The translations under genes were made by a program, and so were the position numbers. Shown here one piece after another: positions 23,948 through 30,779 of a DNA stretch of 64,000 nt. Source of the DNA: Actinotalea alkalitolerans (lineage in GTDB: Bacteria > Actinomycetota > Actinomycetes > Actinomycetales > Cellulomonadaceae); contig NZ_JAMBPP010000004.1 in assembly GCF_023369855.1 (NCBI RefSeq), positions 1 through 64,000 of the forward strand, written 5' to 3'. Numbering within the stretch: the first letter of the stretch is position 1; the number at the start of each line of letters is the position of its first letter. Below the pieces are notes generated by a model that was given only the letters and a program-made list of their open reading frames with translations, was not told the DNA's origin and did not search any database.

Positions 23948-24433
23948 TCACCTGCCGAGCAACGACATGAGCAGGCTCATCAGGGCGGGCTGGGCGGCGG
24001 ACAGCAGCCCGCCCGCCGCTTCTCCGGGCGTGGACTGCCCCGAGATGACGCTGCTCAGTCCCTGTCCGAGCGGAGCACCGAGGGACGAGACGGCCTGCCC
24101 GGCGGACCCCCCGAGAAGGCCTCCGAGAAGCCCGGCGCCCTGCTCGGCGAGTACGGGGGCCGCGGCTGCACCTGTTGCCTTGACCTGGGACAGCGCCCCC
24201 GAGCCGTCGCCGGACAGGACGGATGACGCTGCGCCGAGCAGTCCGGGGACGGCCGTCCCGAGGAGGTCGTCGAAGAACCCGGCCTGGGCAGGTGGGGTAC
24301 CCACGGGACCGTGCCGGTCGGCCAGGCCGAGGTCGGCAGGTCTGCTCACGGCGGGTGTGAGGACGGCGGCGTGGTTCGGGTGCGCACGGGTCGGGTGCGG
24401 CGCGGGCATGCGGGTCGGGTTGGCGACGAGCAC
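23948..24433 (-). CDS. Hypothetical Gly/Ala/Leu-rich eCIS-locus protein
   Basis: About 161 residues. The N-terminal third is His/Pro-rich (PTRMPAPHPTRAHPNHAAV); the rest is small-residue-rich, with FFDDLLGTAVPGLLGAASSVLSGDG and several GLLGGLLGG and SLLMSLLG stretches, suggesting amphipathic helices that could insert in or lie on a membrane. I do not recognise a family. GTG at 24433 is preferred because CTGGAGGG lies just upstream; ATG 24409 is an alternative. The position between the membrane zinc-ribbon protein and DUF4157 makes it a possible cargo or membrane-active component, but that is a guess. Confidence 0.55.
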   Translation of the reverse strand: MLVANPTRMPAPHPTRAHPNHAAVLTPAVSRPADLGLADRHGPVGTPPAQAGFFDDLLGTAVPGLLGAASSVLSGDGSGALSQVKATGAAAAPVLAEQGAGLLGGLLGGSAGQAVSSLGAPLGQGLSSVISGQSTPGEAAGGLLSAAQPALMSLLMSLLGR

Positions 24434-24554
24434 GGGGCCCTCCAGGTGGTCTCGGGACGGGTGTCCCCGATCGACACTGCCAGGCCGGCTCGTGGGGACA
24501 AGGCCCGCCCGCGCGGTCCTCGGGGCACCGTCGGCTGCCCTCGGGGGCGGCGGG

Positions 24555-25595
24555 TCAGGTGCACGCGAGGTGCTGGTTCTCCGGGATCCAGAAGATCGGT
24601 GGTGAGCCGTCCGTCGGTGTCGCGCCGCACTCGCGGAACGGCAGACCGCGGGTCCTGCACTCGCACAGGGCGTCGCCAGGCTGGGCGAAGGGACCGTCCT
24701 CGGGCGCGTCGAAGGTGAGCCACAACGGTTCACCGTCGGCGCACGGCGGGCGTCCTAGGTCATCGCCGCGTGCGAGGAGCACCGTGTCGCCCCAGTGCTC
24801 CCGCGCGCCGAGGTGGAAGGCGAGCACCCCGTTGGCCCCCACGCCACCCGGGAAGTCCTCGTCGACCCCGTCGGGCACCCCGATGCCGCTCGGGCCGGTC
24901 AGGTCGACCGGGGTGAACACCGTGCACTTCCCGCTCAGCTGGACGAGCCAGCCCGGAGCGGCGAGCAGGTCCTCACGGCGTTCGGCGTCGGCCGCGTCCA
25001 CCTCGTCGAGGAGGTCCCGCGCCTGCGAGGCGGGCAGGGCGAGGGCCTCCTCCGGGCTCAGGCGTGCCGCCGGGGCGTCCCGCTGCGAGAGCACGAGCGC
25101 CACCACGACGACGGCGGCCGCCAGGACGGTGACCACGACCACGACGGGCGTGCGTCGTGGTGCACCGCCGTCGTGCGGGTGCGGGGGAGCGGGTGGCACG
25201 GGAGCCGGCTCGGGCGGGGGAGCGGGTGGCACGGGAGCCGGCTCGGGCGAGGGAGCGGGTGGCACGGGAGCCGGCTCGGGCGGGGGAGCGGGTGGCACGG
25301 GAGGGGGAGCGGGCGGTACGGGAGCGGTTGTGCCCTCCCGACGGGGGATGACGGGGTCGAGCACCTCTGTGGGTGTGCCGCCGTCGTCGACCGGCGGTGC
25401 GTCGACGGCGGGTATGACGACGGTCGGGTCGACCTCAGGCCCGTCGGCGGCCTCAGGCCCGTCGGGACCGATCCCTGATGGCATCGCGGGTGTCGCGTCG
25501 TCGGTGGTCGCCGGCAGGGGCGTCAGCCGCCGCAGGCACACCGCGCAGCGGGTGGCGTCGTCCGGGTTCTCGTGCCCCAGCTCGCAGGTCCTCAC
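24555..25595 (-). CDS. eCIS-locus zinc-ribbon, proline-repeat, single-pass membrane protein
   Basis: 346 residues. The N-terminus RTCELGHENPDDATRCAVCLRRL is a four-cysteine zinc ribbon, common before transmembrane segments. It is followed by acidic linker sequence, then 11-residue Pro repeats (PPAPPPEPAPV), a transmembrane helix (PVVVVVTVLAAAVVVVALVLS, about residues 155-175) and an external domain with several cysteines (SGKCTVF, RPPCADGEP, LCECRTRGLPFRECG). GTG 25595 overlaps the AAA+ stop as GTGA. Sits between the ATPase and structural genes; a membrane dock or sensor for the particle is an inference. Confidence 0.7.
   Translation of the reverse strand: MRTCELGHENPDDATRCAVCLRRLTPLPATTDDATPAMPSGIGPDGPEAADGPEVDPTVVIPAVDAPPVDDGGTPTEVLDPVIPRREGTTAPVPPAPPPVPPAPPPEPAPVPPAPSPEPAPVPPAPPPEPAPVPPAPPHPHDGGAPRRTPVVVVVTVLAAAVVVVALVLSQRDAPAARLSPEEALALPASQARDLLDEVDAADAERREDLLAAPGWLVQLSGKCTVFTPVDLTGPSGIGVPDGVDEDFPGGVGANGVLAFHLGAREHWGDTVLLARGDDLGRPPCADGEPLWLTFDAPEDGPFAQPGDALCECRTRGLPFRECGATPTDGSPPIFWIPENQHLACT
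25183..25302 (-). repeat. Tandem 33-bp repeats encoding PPAPPPEPAPV units
   Basis: Three nearly identical 33-bp units at 25183-25215, 25216-25248 and 25249-25281 (one base change turns P into S), plus a partial fourth. They encode the rigid proline linker just before the transmembrane helix of the zinc-ribbon protein. Confidence 0.85.
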
Positions 25596-27670
25596 GGTCG
25601 CGCCTCCAGCAGGTGGGCGTACGGCCCGAAGTCGGTACGGACGCGCAGGCGACCGAGCTTCTCGAACTCGCGCTCGAGCGCCCGGACGAGCTCTGCCGTG
25701 CCGACCGGGTGACCGTCCTCGGCCGCGAAGCAGGCGGCCGCCACGACGGCGTTGCGGATGCTGCCCCCGGTGAGCTCGAAGGTGCGGGCGCAGAAGCCGA
25801 CGTCCGCCACCGGGTCCACCGGGACCCGGGCGAGGTGGTGCGCCCAGATCGCCTCGCGTGCCCCTGGGCCCGGCTCGGTGAGCTCGACGAACGCGTCCAC
25901 GCGTCGCAGGAACGCCTCGTCGACCTGGGACCTCAGGTTGGTGGCCAGCACGACGACCGCTCCGGCCGCCTCGATCCGTTGCAGCAGGTAGGACACCTCG
26001 AGGTTGGCGTACCTGTCCTGCCCTCCGCGGATCTCCCCCCGCTTGCCGAACAGGGCGTCGGCCTCGTCGAAGAACAGGACGCACGAGGCACCCTCGGCCG
26101 CCGACAGGACGGCGTCCAGGTTCTTCTCGGTCTCACCGACCCACTTGCTGACCACCTGGGCGAGGTCGATGGTGCACAGGTCGACACCGAGCTCGTGGGC
26201 GATCACCTCGGCCGCGAGGGTCTTGCCGGTGCCGGACCGTCCGGCGAAGAGCGCGCACACACCGCGCGAGCCGCCCCCTCGACCCAGGCCCCACTCGTCG
26301 ACCACGGCGTCGCGGTGCCGCACCAGTGCGACCAGCTCGCGCAGCCGTCGCTCGGTCGGCGCGGGCAGGACGAGGTCCCCCCACGACCGTCGAGGAGTCA
26401 GCCGTCGCACCTGGCCGTGGATCTCGACGGCGTCCTGGGCCCGGAGCGCGGCCTCGAGCTCCGGGCGGCCGGGCACCCGGTCGGGGAGGGCGAAGGCCCG
26501 GGCGAGGCGGACGGCTCGGTGCGCACCCGCACCACCCACGCGGTGCTGGGCGAGAAGAGCGAGGTCGGTGGGGTCGGTGCCCAGGCCCGTGCACAGCGCA
26601 CCCCAGACCTCCGTCCGGTGAGCGACCGGTGGGACGGCAAGCGTCACGCTGGGCAAGGGCTCGGTCGACCACGCAAGGGTCGGCGTGGTGCTCCACACCA
26701 CCGCGACAGGCAGCCGGTCGACCACCCGTGCGAGCCGGGCGCGCCCGGACGGCACCTGGACCGTCGCGTCGACGGGCCCGACGACCGGCACGCACCCGGT
26801 GAGCAGGCACTCACGCAGGACGTCAGCCAGGACGTCCCCACCCGGATCAGCGGCTGGGTCGGGTGGCTCGACGACCAGGGGCGTCGCCCCGGCAGCAGTC
26901 ACCCAGGCCGACGCCTCGGACGCCGGATCGGTCCCCGGTCGACCTGTCAGGTGGATGGTGCGGGGTCGTCCCAGGGCAGTGAGCGCCGGGTCCACCCGGG
27001 GCAGGGCAGGGGCGACGCGGAGGTGCTCGGCGAGGAGCGCGTCCGGCCGGTCGTCGCCGAGCAGGAAGGCCGCGACGCGCTCGGGGACCCGCACGGACCG
27101 GGCGGGCAGCGGCACACCGGCCCCGGCGACCTCGACCAGGCCGCCGTCAACCAGGGCCGAGCCGTCCGTGAGTGCCAGCCAGTCGCGGGGGTCGGCCGGG
27201 CCCGTCCCGCCGCGCGCGAGCTGGACCGCGAGCGAGACGGCCGCGCCACCCGTCGGCCCGTCGTCGAGGAGGGCGAAGAGGCGACCGAGGCGGCCGTCGA
27301 GGGCCGGGGAGAGCGCCACCACGAGGAGGTCCTGCTCGAGCGTGGTGAGTCCGAAGGCGCGGCTCAGGCGCCTGAGCCTGATGTCGACCCCCCGCTCCTC
27401 GGCCCGGTCGGTGTCCGCCTCGAGGCGTGCGGACATCTCCGCGCCGGCGCCGTCGGTCCCGGGTGAGGCCCCAGGTCGGTCGAGCAGCCACGCGACGTAG
27501 TCGTCGGAGAGGAACCGGCCGTCGGACGTGCCGTTCGGTCGCGGTTCGCCATCACCGGCCCCGCGCTCCGCGAGGGCCCGCAGGGCGACCAGCTCGAGCA
27601 GCGCGACGCGGCCGAGGAGATACCCCAGGGATGCGTCGGGCGGTGCCGGGGTGCCGCTGGACGAGGTCAT
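25592..27670 (-). CDS. eCIS AAA+ ATPase (Afp15/Pvc15 family)
   Basis: 692 residues. The N-terminal ~430 residues are a family-specific domain (PDASLGYLLGRVALLELVALRALAERG...). The C-terminal AAA+ module has Walker A GRSGTGKT (K483), Walker B CVLFFDEADALFG (about 535), sensor 1 VVVLATNLRSQVD and an arginine-finger region FLRRVDAFVEL. This ATPase is a standard accessory of eCIS and is thought to aid assembly or cargo loading. It follows the DUF4255 gene by 13 bases. The ATG at 27670 (MTSSSGTPAPP) is the first possible start. Confidence 0.93.
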   Translation of the reverse strand: MTSSSGTPAPPDASLGYLLGRVALLELVALRALAERGAGDGEPRPNGTSDGRFLSDDYVAWLLDRPGASPGTDGAGAEMSARLEADTDRAEERGVDIRLRRLSRAFGLTTLEQDLLVVALSPALDGRLGRLFALLDDGPTGGAAVSLAVQLARGGTGPADPRDWLALTDGSALVDGGLVEVAGAGVPLPARSVRVPERVAAFLLGDDRPDALLAEHLRVAPALPRVDPALTALGRPRTIHLTGRPGTDPASEASAWVTAAGATPLVVEPPDPAADPGGDVLADVLRECLLTGCVPVVGPVDATVQVPSGRARLARVVDRLPVAVVWSTTPTLAWSTEPLPSVTLAVPPVAHRTEVWGALCTGLGTDPTDLALLAQHRVGGAGAHRAVRLARAFALPDRVPGRPELEAALRAQDAVEIHGQVRRLTPRRSWGDLVLPAPTERRLRELVALVRHRDAVVDEWGLGRGGGSRGVCALFAGRSGTGKTLAAEVIAHELGVDLCTIDLAQVVSKWVGETEKNLDAVLSAAEGASCVLFFDEADALFGKRGEIRGGQDRYANLEVSYLLQRIEAAGAVVVLATNLRSQVDEAFLRRVDAFVELTEPGPGAREAIWAHHLARVPVDPVADVGFCARTFELTGGSIRNAVVAAACFAAEDGHPVGTAELVRALEREFEKLGRLRVRTDFGPYAHLLEARP

Positions 27671-27683
27671 GGCCGAGGGCGTC

Positions 27684-28253
27684 TCAGGGCAAGGGCTCCG
27701 CCGACGCGGCGAGCCGGGTCGCGGGCGGTGCGAGCACCGGGATCGTGCGGCTCGCGTGGACGGGGGCGGTGACGACCACCTCGAGCGACGGCTTGAGCTC
27801 GCCGCCGAGCGCCGTCCACAGGTCCGACATCGAACGGTCCTCGGCGAGCGGGAGCGCGACCTCGAGTCGGACGGTGGCGGGCTGCTCGGCGAGCCAGCCG
27901 GTCAGTGCTGCTGCCGGGACGGAGTCCAGGACGACCAGGGCTGCGAGGGCGTCCGCGAGCATCCGGTGCTCGTCATCGGGCCGGGCCGTCCACGCGGTGA
28001 TCAGGTAGGCGAGCCGGAAGAAGCGTGGGGGGACCCGCAGGGCGACCGTCCGGTCGTCCTCGACCACGGGCTCGCGGGCGACGCCCCGCTGGTCGAGGTC
28101 CTCGCGGATGTCGAAGAGGTAGACGTCGAGAGTGGGCCCCGAGCGGCGCGAGGCCCAGTCTCGTGTCGGGGCTTCCAGGCTCACCTCGGCTCCGTGGTTG
28201 CTCGCCCCCGGAGCGAGCAGCACCTGCAGCGCCGCGTCCACGTCGTCGATCAC
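27684..28253 (-). CDS. eCIS DUF4255 protein (Afp16/Pvc16 type tube-sheath cap)
   Basis: 189 residues. MIDDVDAALQVLLAPGA, then LDVYLFDIREDLDQRGVAREPVVED and RFFRLAYLITAWTARPDDEHRMLADALAALV, is the standard DUF4255/Pvc16 N-terminal pattern. Homologues terminate tube and sheath at the distal end. C-terminal part (LGGELKPSLEVVVTAPVHASRTIPVLAPP) is also typical. Gap of 52 bases after the LuxR-type gene. Confidence 0.9.
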   Translation of the reverse strand: MIDDVDAALQVLLAPGASNHGAEVSLEAPTRDWASRRSGPTLDVYLFDIREDLDQRGVAREPVVEDDRTVALRVPPRFFRLAYLITAWTARPDDEHRMLADALAALVVLDSVPAAALTGWLAEQPATVRLEVALPLAEDRSMSDLWTALGGELKPSLEVVVTAPVHASRTIPVLAPPATRLAASAEPLP

Positions 28254-28305
28254 GGTGGTCCTCCGGGTCGCGTGTCGGGGGCGTCAGGTGGCGCCCGCCC
28301 ACCCC

Positions 28306-28986
28306 TCAGATGAGTCCCTGGCGCACGGCGTAGGCGACGGCGTGCGCACGGTTGCGCAGGTGGAGTCGCATCGTCACGTCGTGCATGACGCCCTTGATCG
28401 TGCGCTGGGAGTAGTTGAGGCGTTGGGCGATCTCAGCCGTCTCGAGGCCGTCGGCGACGAGCCGGAGCACCTGCGTCTCCCGTTCGCTCAGGCCGTTGAG
28501 GTGCAGGCCGAGCGGAGCCAGGACCTCGGCGTGGATGCGGCCCACCTGGTCCAGCAGGTGCCCGAGGACGTCGCTGGGCATGGCGCCCTCCCCGCGGACC
28601 GTGCTGCGGACGAGCTCGGCGAGCCGTTCGGGGGAGGCCTCGTGGCGCCGGAGCACGCCGCGGACCCCTGCCTCGACCGCTCGCAGCACGCCGTCGTCGT
28701 CCAGGACGCTGACGACCAGCACCACCGGCCGACCCTCGACCGCGTGCGCCGCCCGGATGCGCGTGAGCGTCGACTCGTCGACGGTGTCCGCGAGGACCAC
28801 GACGACGTCTGCGACGCTGCCGTTGTCCGCCGCGGTGGTCGCATGCAGGTCGTGGCACCAGCGCAGCGCCTCGGTGGTGCCCACCGCGGTCAGCGGGTCC
28901 GACGCGTCGATGCGGACCGCGACCACCCCACCGTGGCCCTGCGGACGGTCCATGGTCGGACGTGGTGTGGTGAGCTCGTCGGTCAT
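28306..28986 (-). CDS. LuxR-family response-regulator-like transcription factor
   Basis: 226 residues. A receiver-like N-terminal domain (about 20-135; GGVVAVRIDASDPLTAVGTTEALRWCHD, ADVVVVLADTVDES) precedes a LuxR helix-turn-helix: GLSERETQVLRLVADGLETAEIAQRLNYSQRTIKGVMHDVTMRLHLRNRAHAVAYA. The possible phospho-acceptor is the Asp of VVLAD, but the acidic pair is atypical (IDASDP) and no sensor kinase gene is adjacent. It may be a degenerate receiver. Located among the first genes of the injection-system operon, it probably controls its expression. Confidence 0.85.
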   Translation of the reverse strand: MTDELTTPRPTMDRPQGHGGVVAVRIDASDPLTAVGTTEALRWCHDLHATTAADNGSVADVVVVLADTVDESTLTRIRAAHAVEGRPVVLVVSVLDDDGVLRAVEAGVRGVLRRHEASPERLAELVRSTVRGEGAMPSDVLGHLLDQVGRIHAEVLAPLGLHLNGLSERETQVLRLVADGLETAEIAQRLNYSQRTIKGVMHDVTMRLHLRNRAHAVAYAVRQGLI

Positions 28987-29038
28987 GGTGGCCCCCTTGC
29001 TCGATCGGATGCCAGGGCGCCAGTGTGCGCGGTGGGCA

Positions 29039-29413
29039 TCACGGTGGCGTCACGACTGTGTCACCGGTGCCGCCCGCGGCCCGCTCCCCGCCGGCCGGGC
29101 GGTTCGGCGTGACCGGCGACGCGTGCGTTCGCGCGAGCCGCAGCGCCCGCCCGGGTACGACCTCGAGGTCGTAGACCCGCGCTCGGGTGCCCCCGTCGCC
29201 GGTCGTGTACTCGACCACGAGCTCGGCCAGTGGCGGGTGGGTCTTGACCAGGCCTGGTCGCACCTCGGCGCGGGTGACGGACGCCTCGGTACGCAGGCGC
29301 TCGGCGACCTGTGCGACGTCGACACCCGATGTCAGCGCGTCGAGCACGAGGCGGTCGACGTCGGGAGCGGGTTCGTCAGGGTCGCCGTCCGCGACGTCGC
29401 CCTCGGCGCTCAC
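29039..29413 (-). CDS. Hypothetical protein downstream of the protease gene
   Basis: 124 residues, acidic N-terminus (SAEGDVADGDPDEPAPDVDRLVLDALTSG) followed by an alpha/beta-looking region: VAQVAERLRTEASVTRAEVRPGLVKTHPPLAELVVEYTTGDGGTRARVYDLEVVPGRALRLART. I do not recognise the family. The GTG start (29413) overlaps the protease stop as GTGA, so the two are translationally coupled; an immunity, inhibitor or chaperone role for the protease is conceivable from this pairing only. Confidence 0.6.
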   Translation of the reverse strand: MSAEGDVADGDPDEPAPDVDRLVLDALTSGVDVAQVAERLRTEASVTRAEVRPGLVKTHPPLAELVVEYTTGDGGTRARVYDLEVVPGRALRLARTHASPVTPNRPAGGERAAGGTGDTVVTPP

Positions 29414-30603
29414 CGGAACGTCTCGCGCCAGGTGTCCGGGCCGACCACGCCGTCCACCTGGATGCCGCGGTCACGCTGGAGAGCGGTGCACGCGGCCTTG
29501 GAGAGCTGTCCGTAGAGCCCGTCGGCGACGAGCGAGTGGCCGATCGTCGACATGCGGGTCTGCCACTGGCGCACGTCCTCACCGCGGGTCAACGGTGGGA
29601 ACCGGAAGAAGCGACCGGGCCAGGGGGGTGGGGTCGTGGTGGAGCCTCCGCCGCTCAGCAGGTGGGCGAACTGCGTCGAGCGGGTGACGTTCTCTCCGCT
29701 GCACCCGGAGTCCGGGCAGACGTTCGAGCGCACGCACCCGCCCACCAGCACGTAGTCGGTCTCCCCGCTGACGAGCACGCCCTCGACCTGGTGGGTCGCG
29801 CTGCTGAAGACCGGCGACCCCGAGTTGCCGCCGTAGGTGTCCAGGTTGGCCACGAAGTGACCGGACGGCGTGTTGTCACGCACCCGGGCGTTGCCCGCGA
29901 TCTTCTTCGGCAGGCCTGAGGGGTGCCCGATGACGTGCACGGTCTCCCCGTCGGGGATCTTGCCCGAGGTGCGCACCGGCAGCGGCGAGTGGTTCGGCAC
30001 CGTCCGGTCGAGCCGGACGACGGCCCAGTCGTTGCCCCCGGCCCCCAGGGAGTGTCCCAGGACGGCGCTCACCCGGTAGATCTCGGTGCCGGCGATCCGG
30101 GTGGCCGCCGTGGTGGCGTTCAGCATCTGGTAGCCGAAGACGATCCGGACGTCCGAGAACGAGGCGGGGACGATGCAGTGCCCGGCGGTCACGACCACGT
30201 CCGGGCCGGCGAGGAACCCGGAGCAGTCGGCGATCGACGGCTGGTCCCGGAACGGCTCGGTGGGGCACAGGTTGAAGGCGGCACCCAGGGTGGGGCCGGT
30301 GAGCGTCGAGGTGCCGTCCCCGTTGTCGGTGAGGCTGGTCGAGGGGATGACGGCGACCGAGCTGTCGGCGTCGGCGAGGAGGGCGGCGTCGCTCACCTGG
30401 TAGACGTCCTGGCGGTCGTCGGTGCCGTAGATCGCCTTCTGGACCGTGCGCAGCGCGGTGGCCAGCTCGTCGTCGGAGGCCTCGACGACCTCGGGCGGCG
30501 CCGCCGCGGCGGCGGCCAGGGCGCGGCTCTTGGTGTCCCCGCCACGGGACCGCAGGGCTGCGAGGAGGAGGTCCGGATCGAGGTCGGTGAGGTTCTGGGC
30601 CAT
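29410..30603 (-). CDS. Trypsin-like serine protease with C-terminal peptidoglycan-binding domain, no signal peptide; candidate eCIS cargo
   Basis: 397 residues. The first ~110 residues are Ala/Asp-rich and not secretory (MAQNLTDLDPDLLLAALRSR). The S1-type fold has His142 in VVVTAGHC, Asp192 in GGNDWAVVRL and Ser261 in YGGNSGSPVF. After a Gly/Thr/Pro linker (about 315-330) comes a PG_binding_1 domain (TRGEDVRQWQTRMS, DGLYGQLSKAACTALQRDRGIQVDGVVGPDTW). The start at 30603 is chosen for AGGAG nine bases upstream; 30678 would add 25 residues and still no signal peptide. It is the first gene of the injection-system operon, so export by the contractile particle is a plausible inference. Confidence 0.8.
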   Translation of the reverse strand: MAQNLTDLDPDLLLAALRSRGGDTKSRALAAAAAAPPEVVEASDDELATALRTVQKAIYGTDDRQDVYQVSDAALLADADSSVAVIPSTSLTDNGDGTSTLTGPTLGAAFNLCPTEPFRDQPSIADCSGFLAGPDVVVTAGHCIVPASFSDVRIVFGYQMLNATTAATRIAGTEIYRVSAVLGHSLGAGGNDWAVVRLDRTVPNHSPLPVRTSGKIPDGETVHVIGHPSGLPKKIAGNARVRDNTPSGHFVANLDTYGGNSGSPVFSSATHQVEGVLVSGETDYVLVGGCVRSNVCPDSGCSGENVTRSTQFAHLLSGGGSTTTPPPWPGRFFRFPPLTRGEDVRQWQTRMSTIGHSLVADGLYGQLSKAACTALQRDRGIQVDGVVGPDTWRETFR

Positions 30604-30757
30604 GAGGATGGCTCCTGTCGGGGGCACCGCGGAGCGGGTCTCCGCGGCTGCTGATCCCTGCATCCTCGGACCGTCCACGGTCGGGCCGCCACGTCCGCAC
30701 GACTGTCCTGGTGTCCACGATCCGTTGCCCTCGTGGCCCGGGACCCGCCTGCGCTGC

Positions 30758-30777
30758 GTGGAACGCTAGCGTTCCAC
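30758..30777. promoter_or_regulatory. Perfect 20-bp palindrome between protease operon and GGDEF-EAL gene
   Basis: GTGGAACGCTAGCGTTCCAC is its own reverse complement. It lies in the divergent intergenic region, two bases before the first in-frame ATG of the GGDEF-EAL gene. Half-sites GAAC...GTTC are separated by six bases, so this is not a standard LexA box (four bases). It is probably an operator for a dimeric repressor. Confidence 0.7.
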
Positions 30778-30779
30778 CC

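Noticed and set aside
11238-30603. Interpretation as a prophage
   Set aside because: No capsid, portal, terminase, integrase or lysis genes; DUF4157, DUF4255 and AAA+ genes are eCIS hallmarks.
30758-30777. LexA/SOS box
   Set aside because: Gram-positive LexA sites are GAAC-N4-GTTC; here the spacer is six bases.
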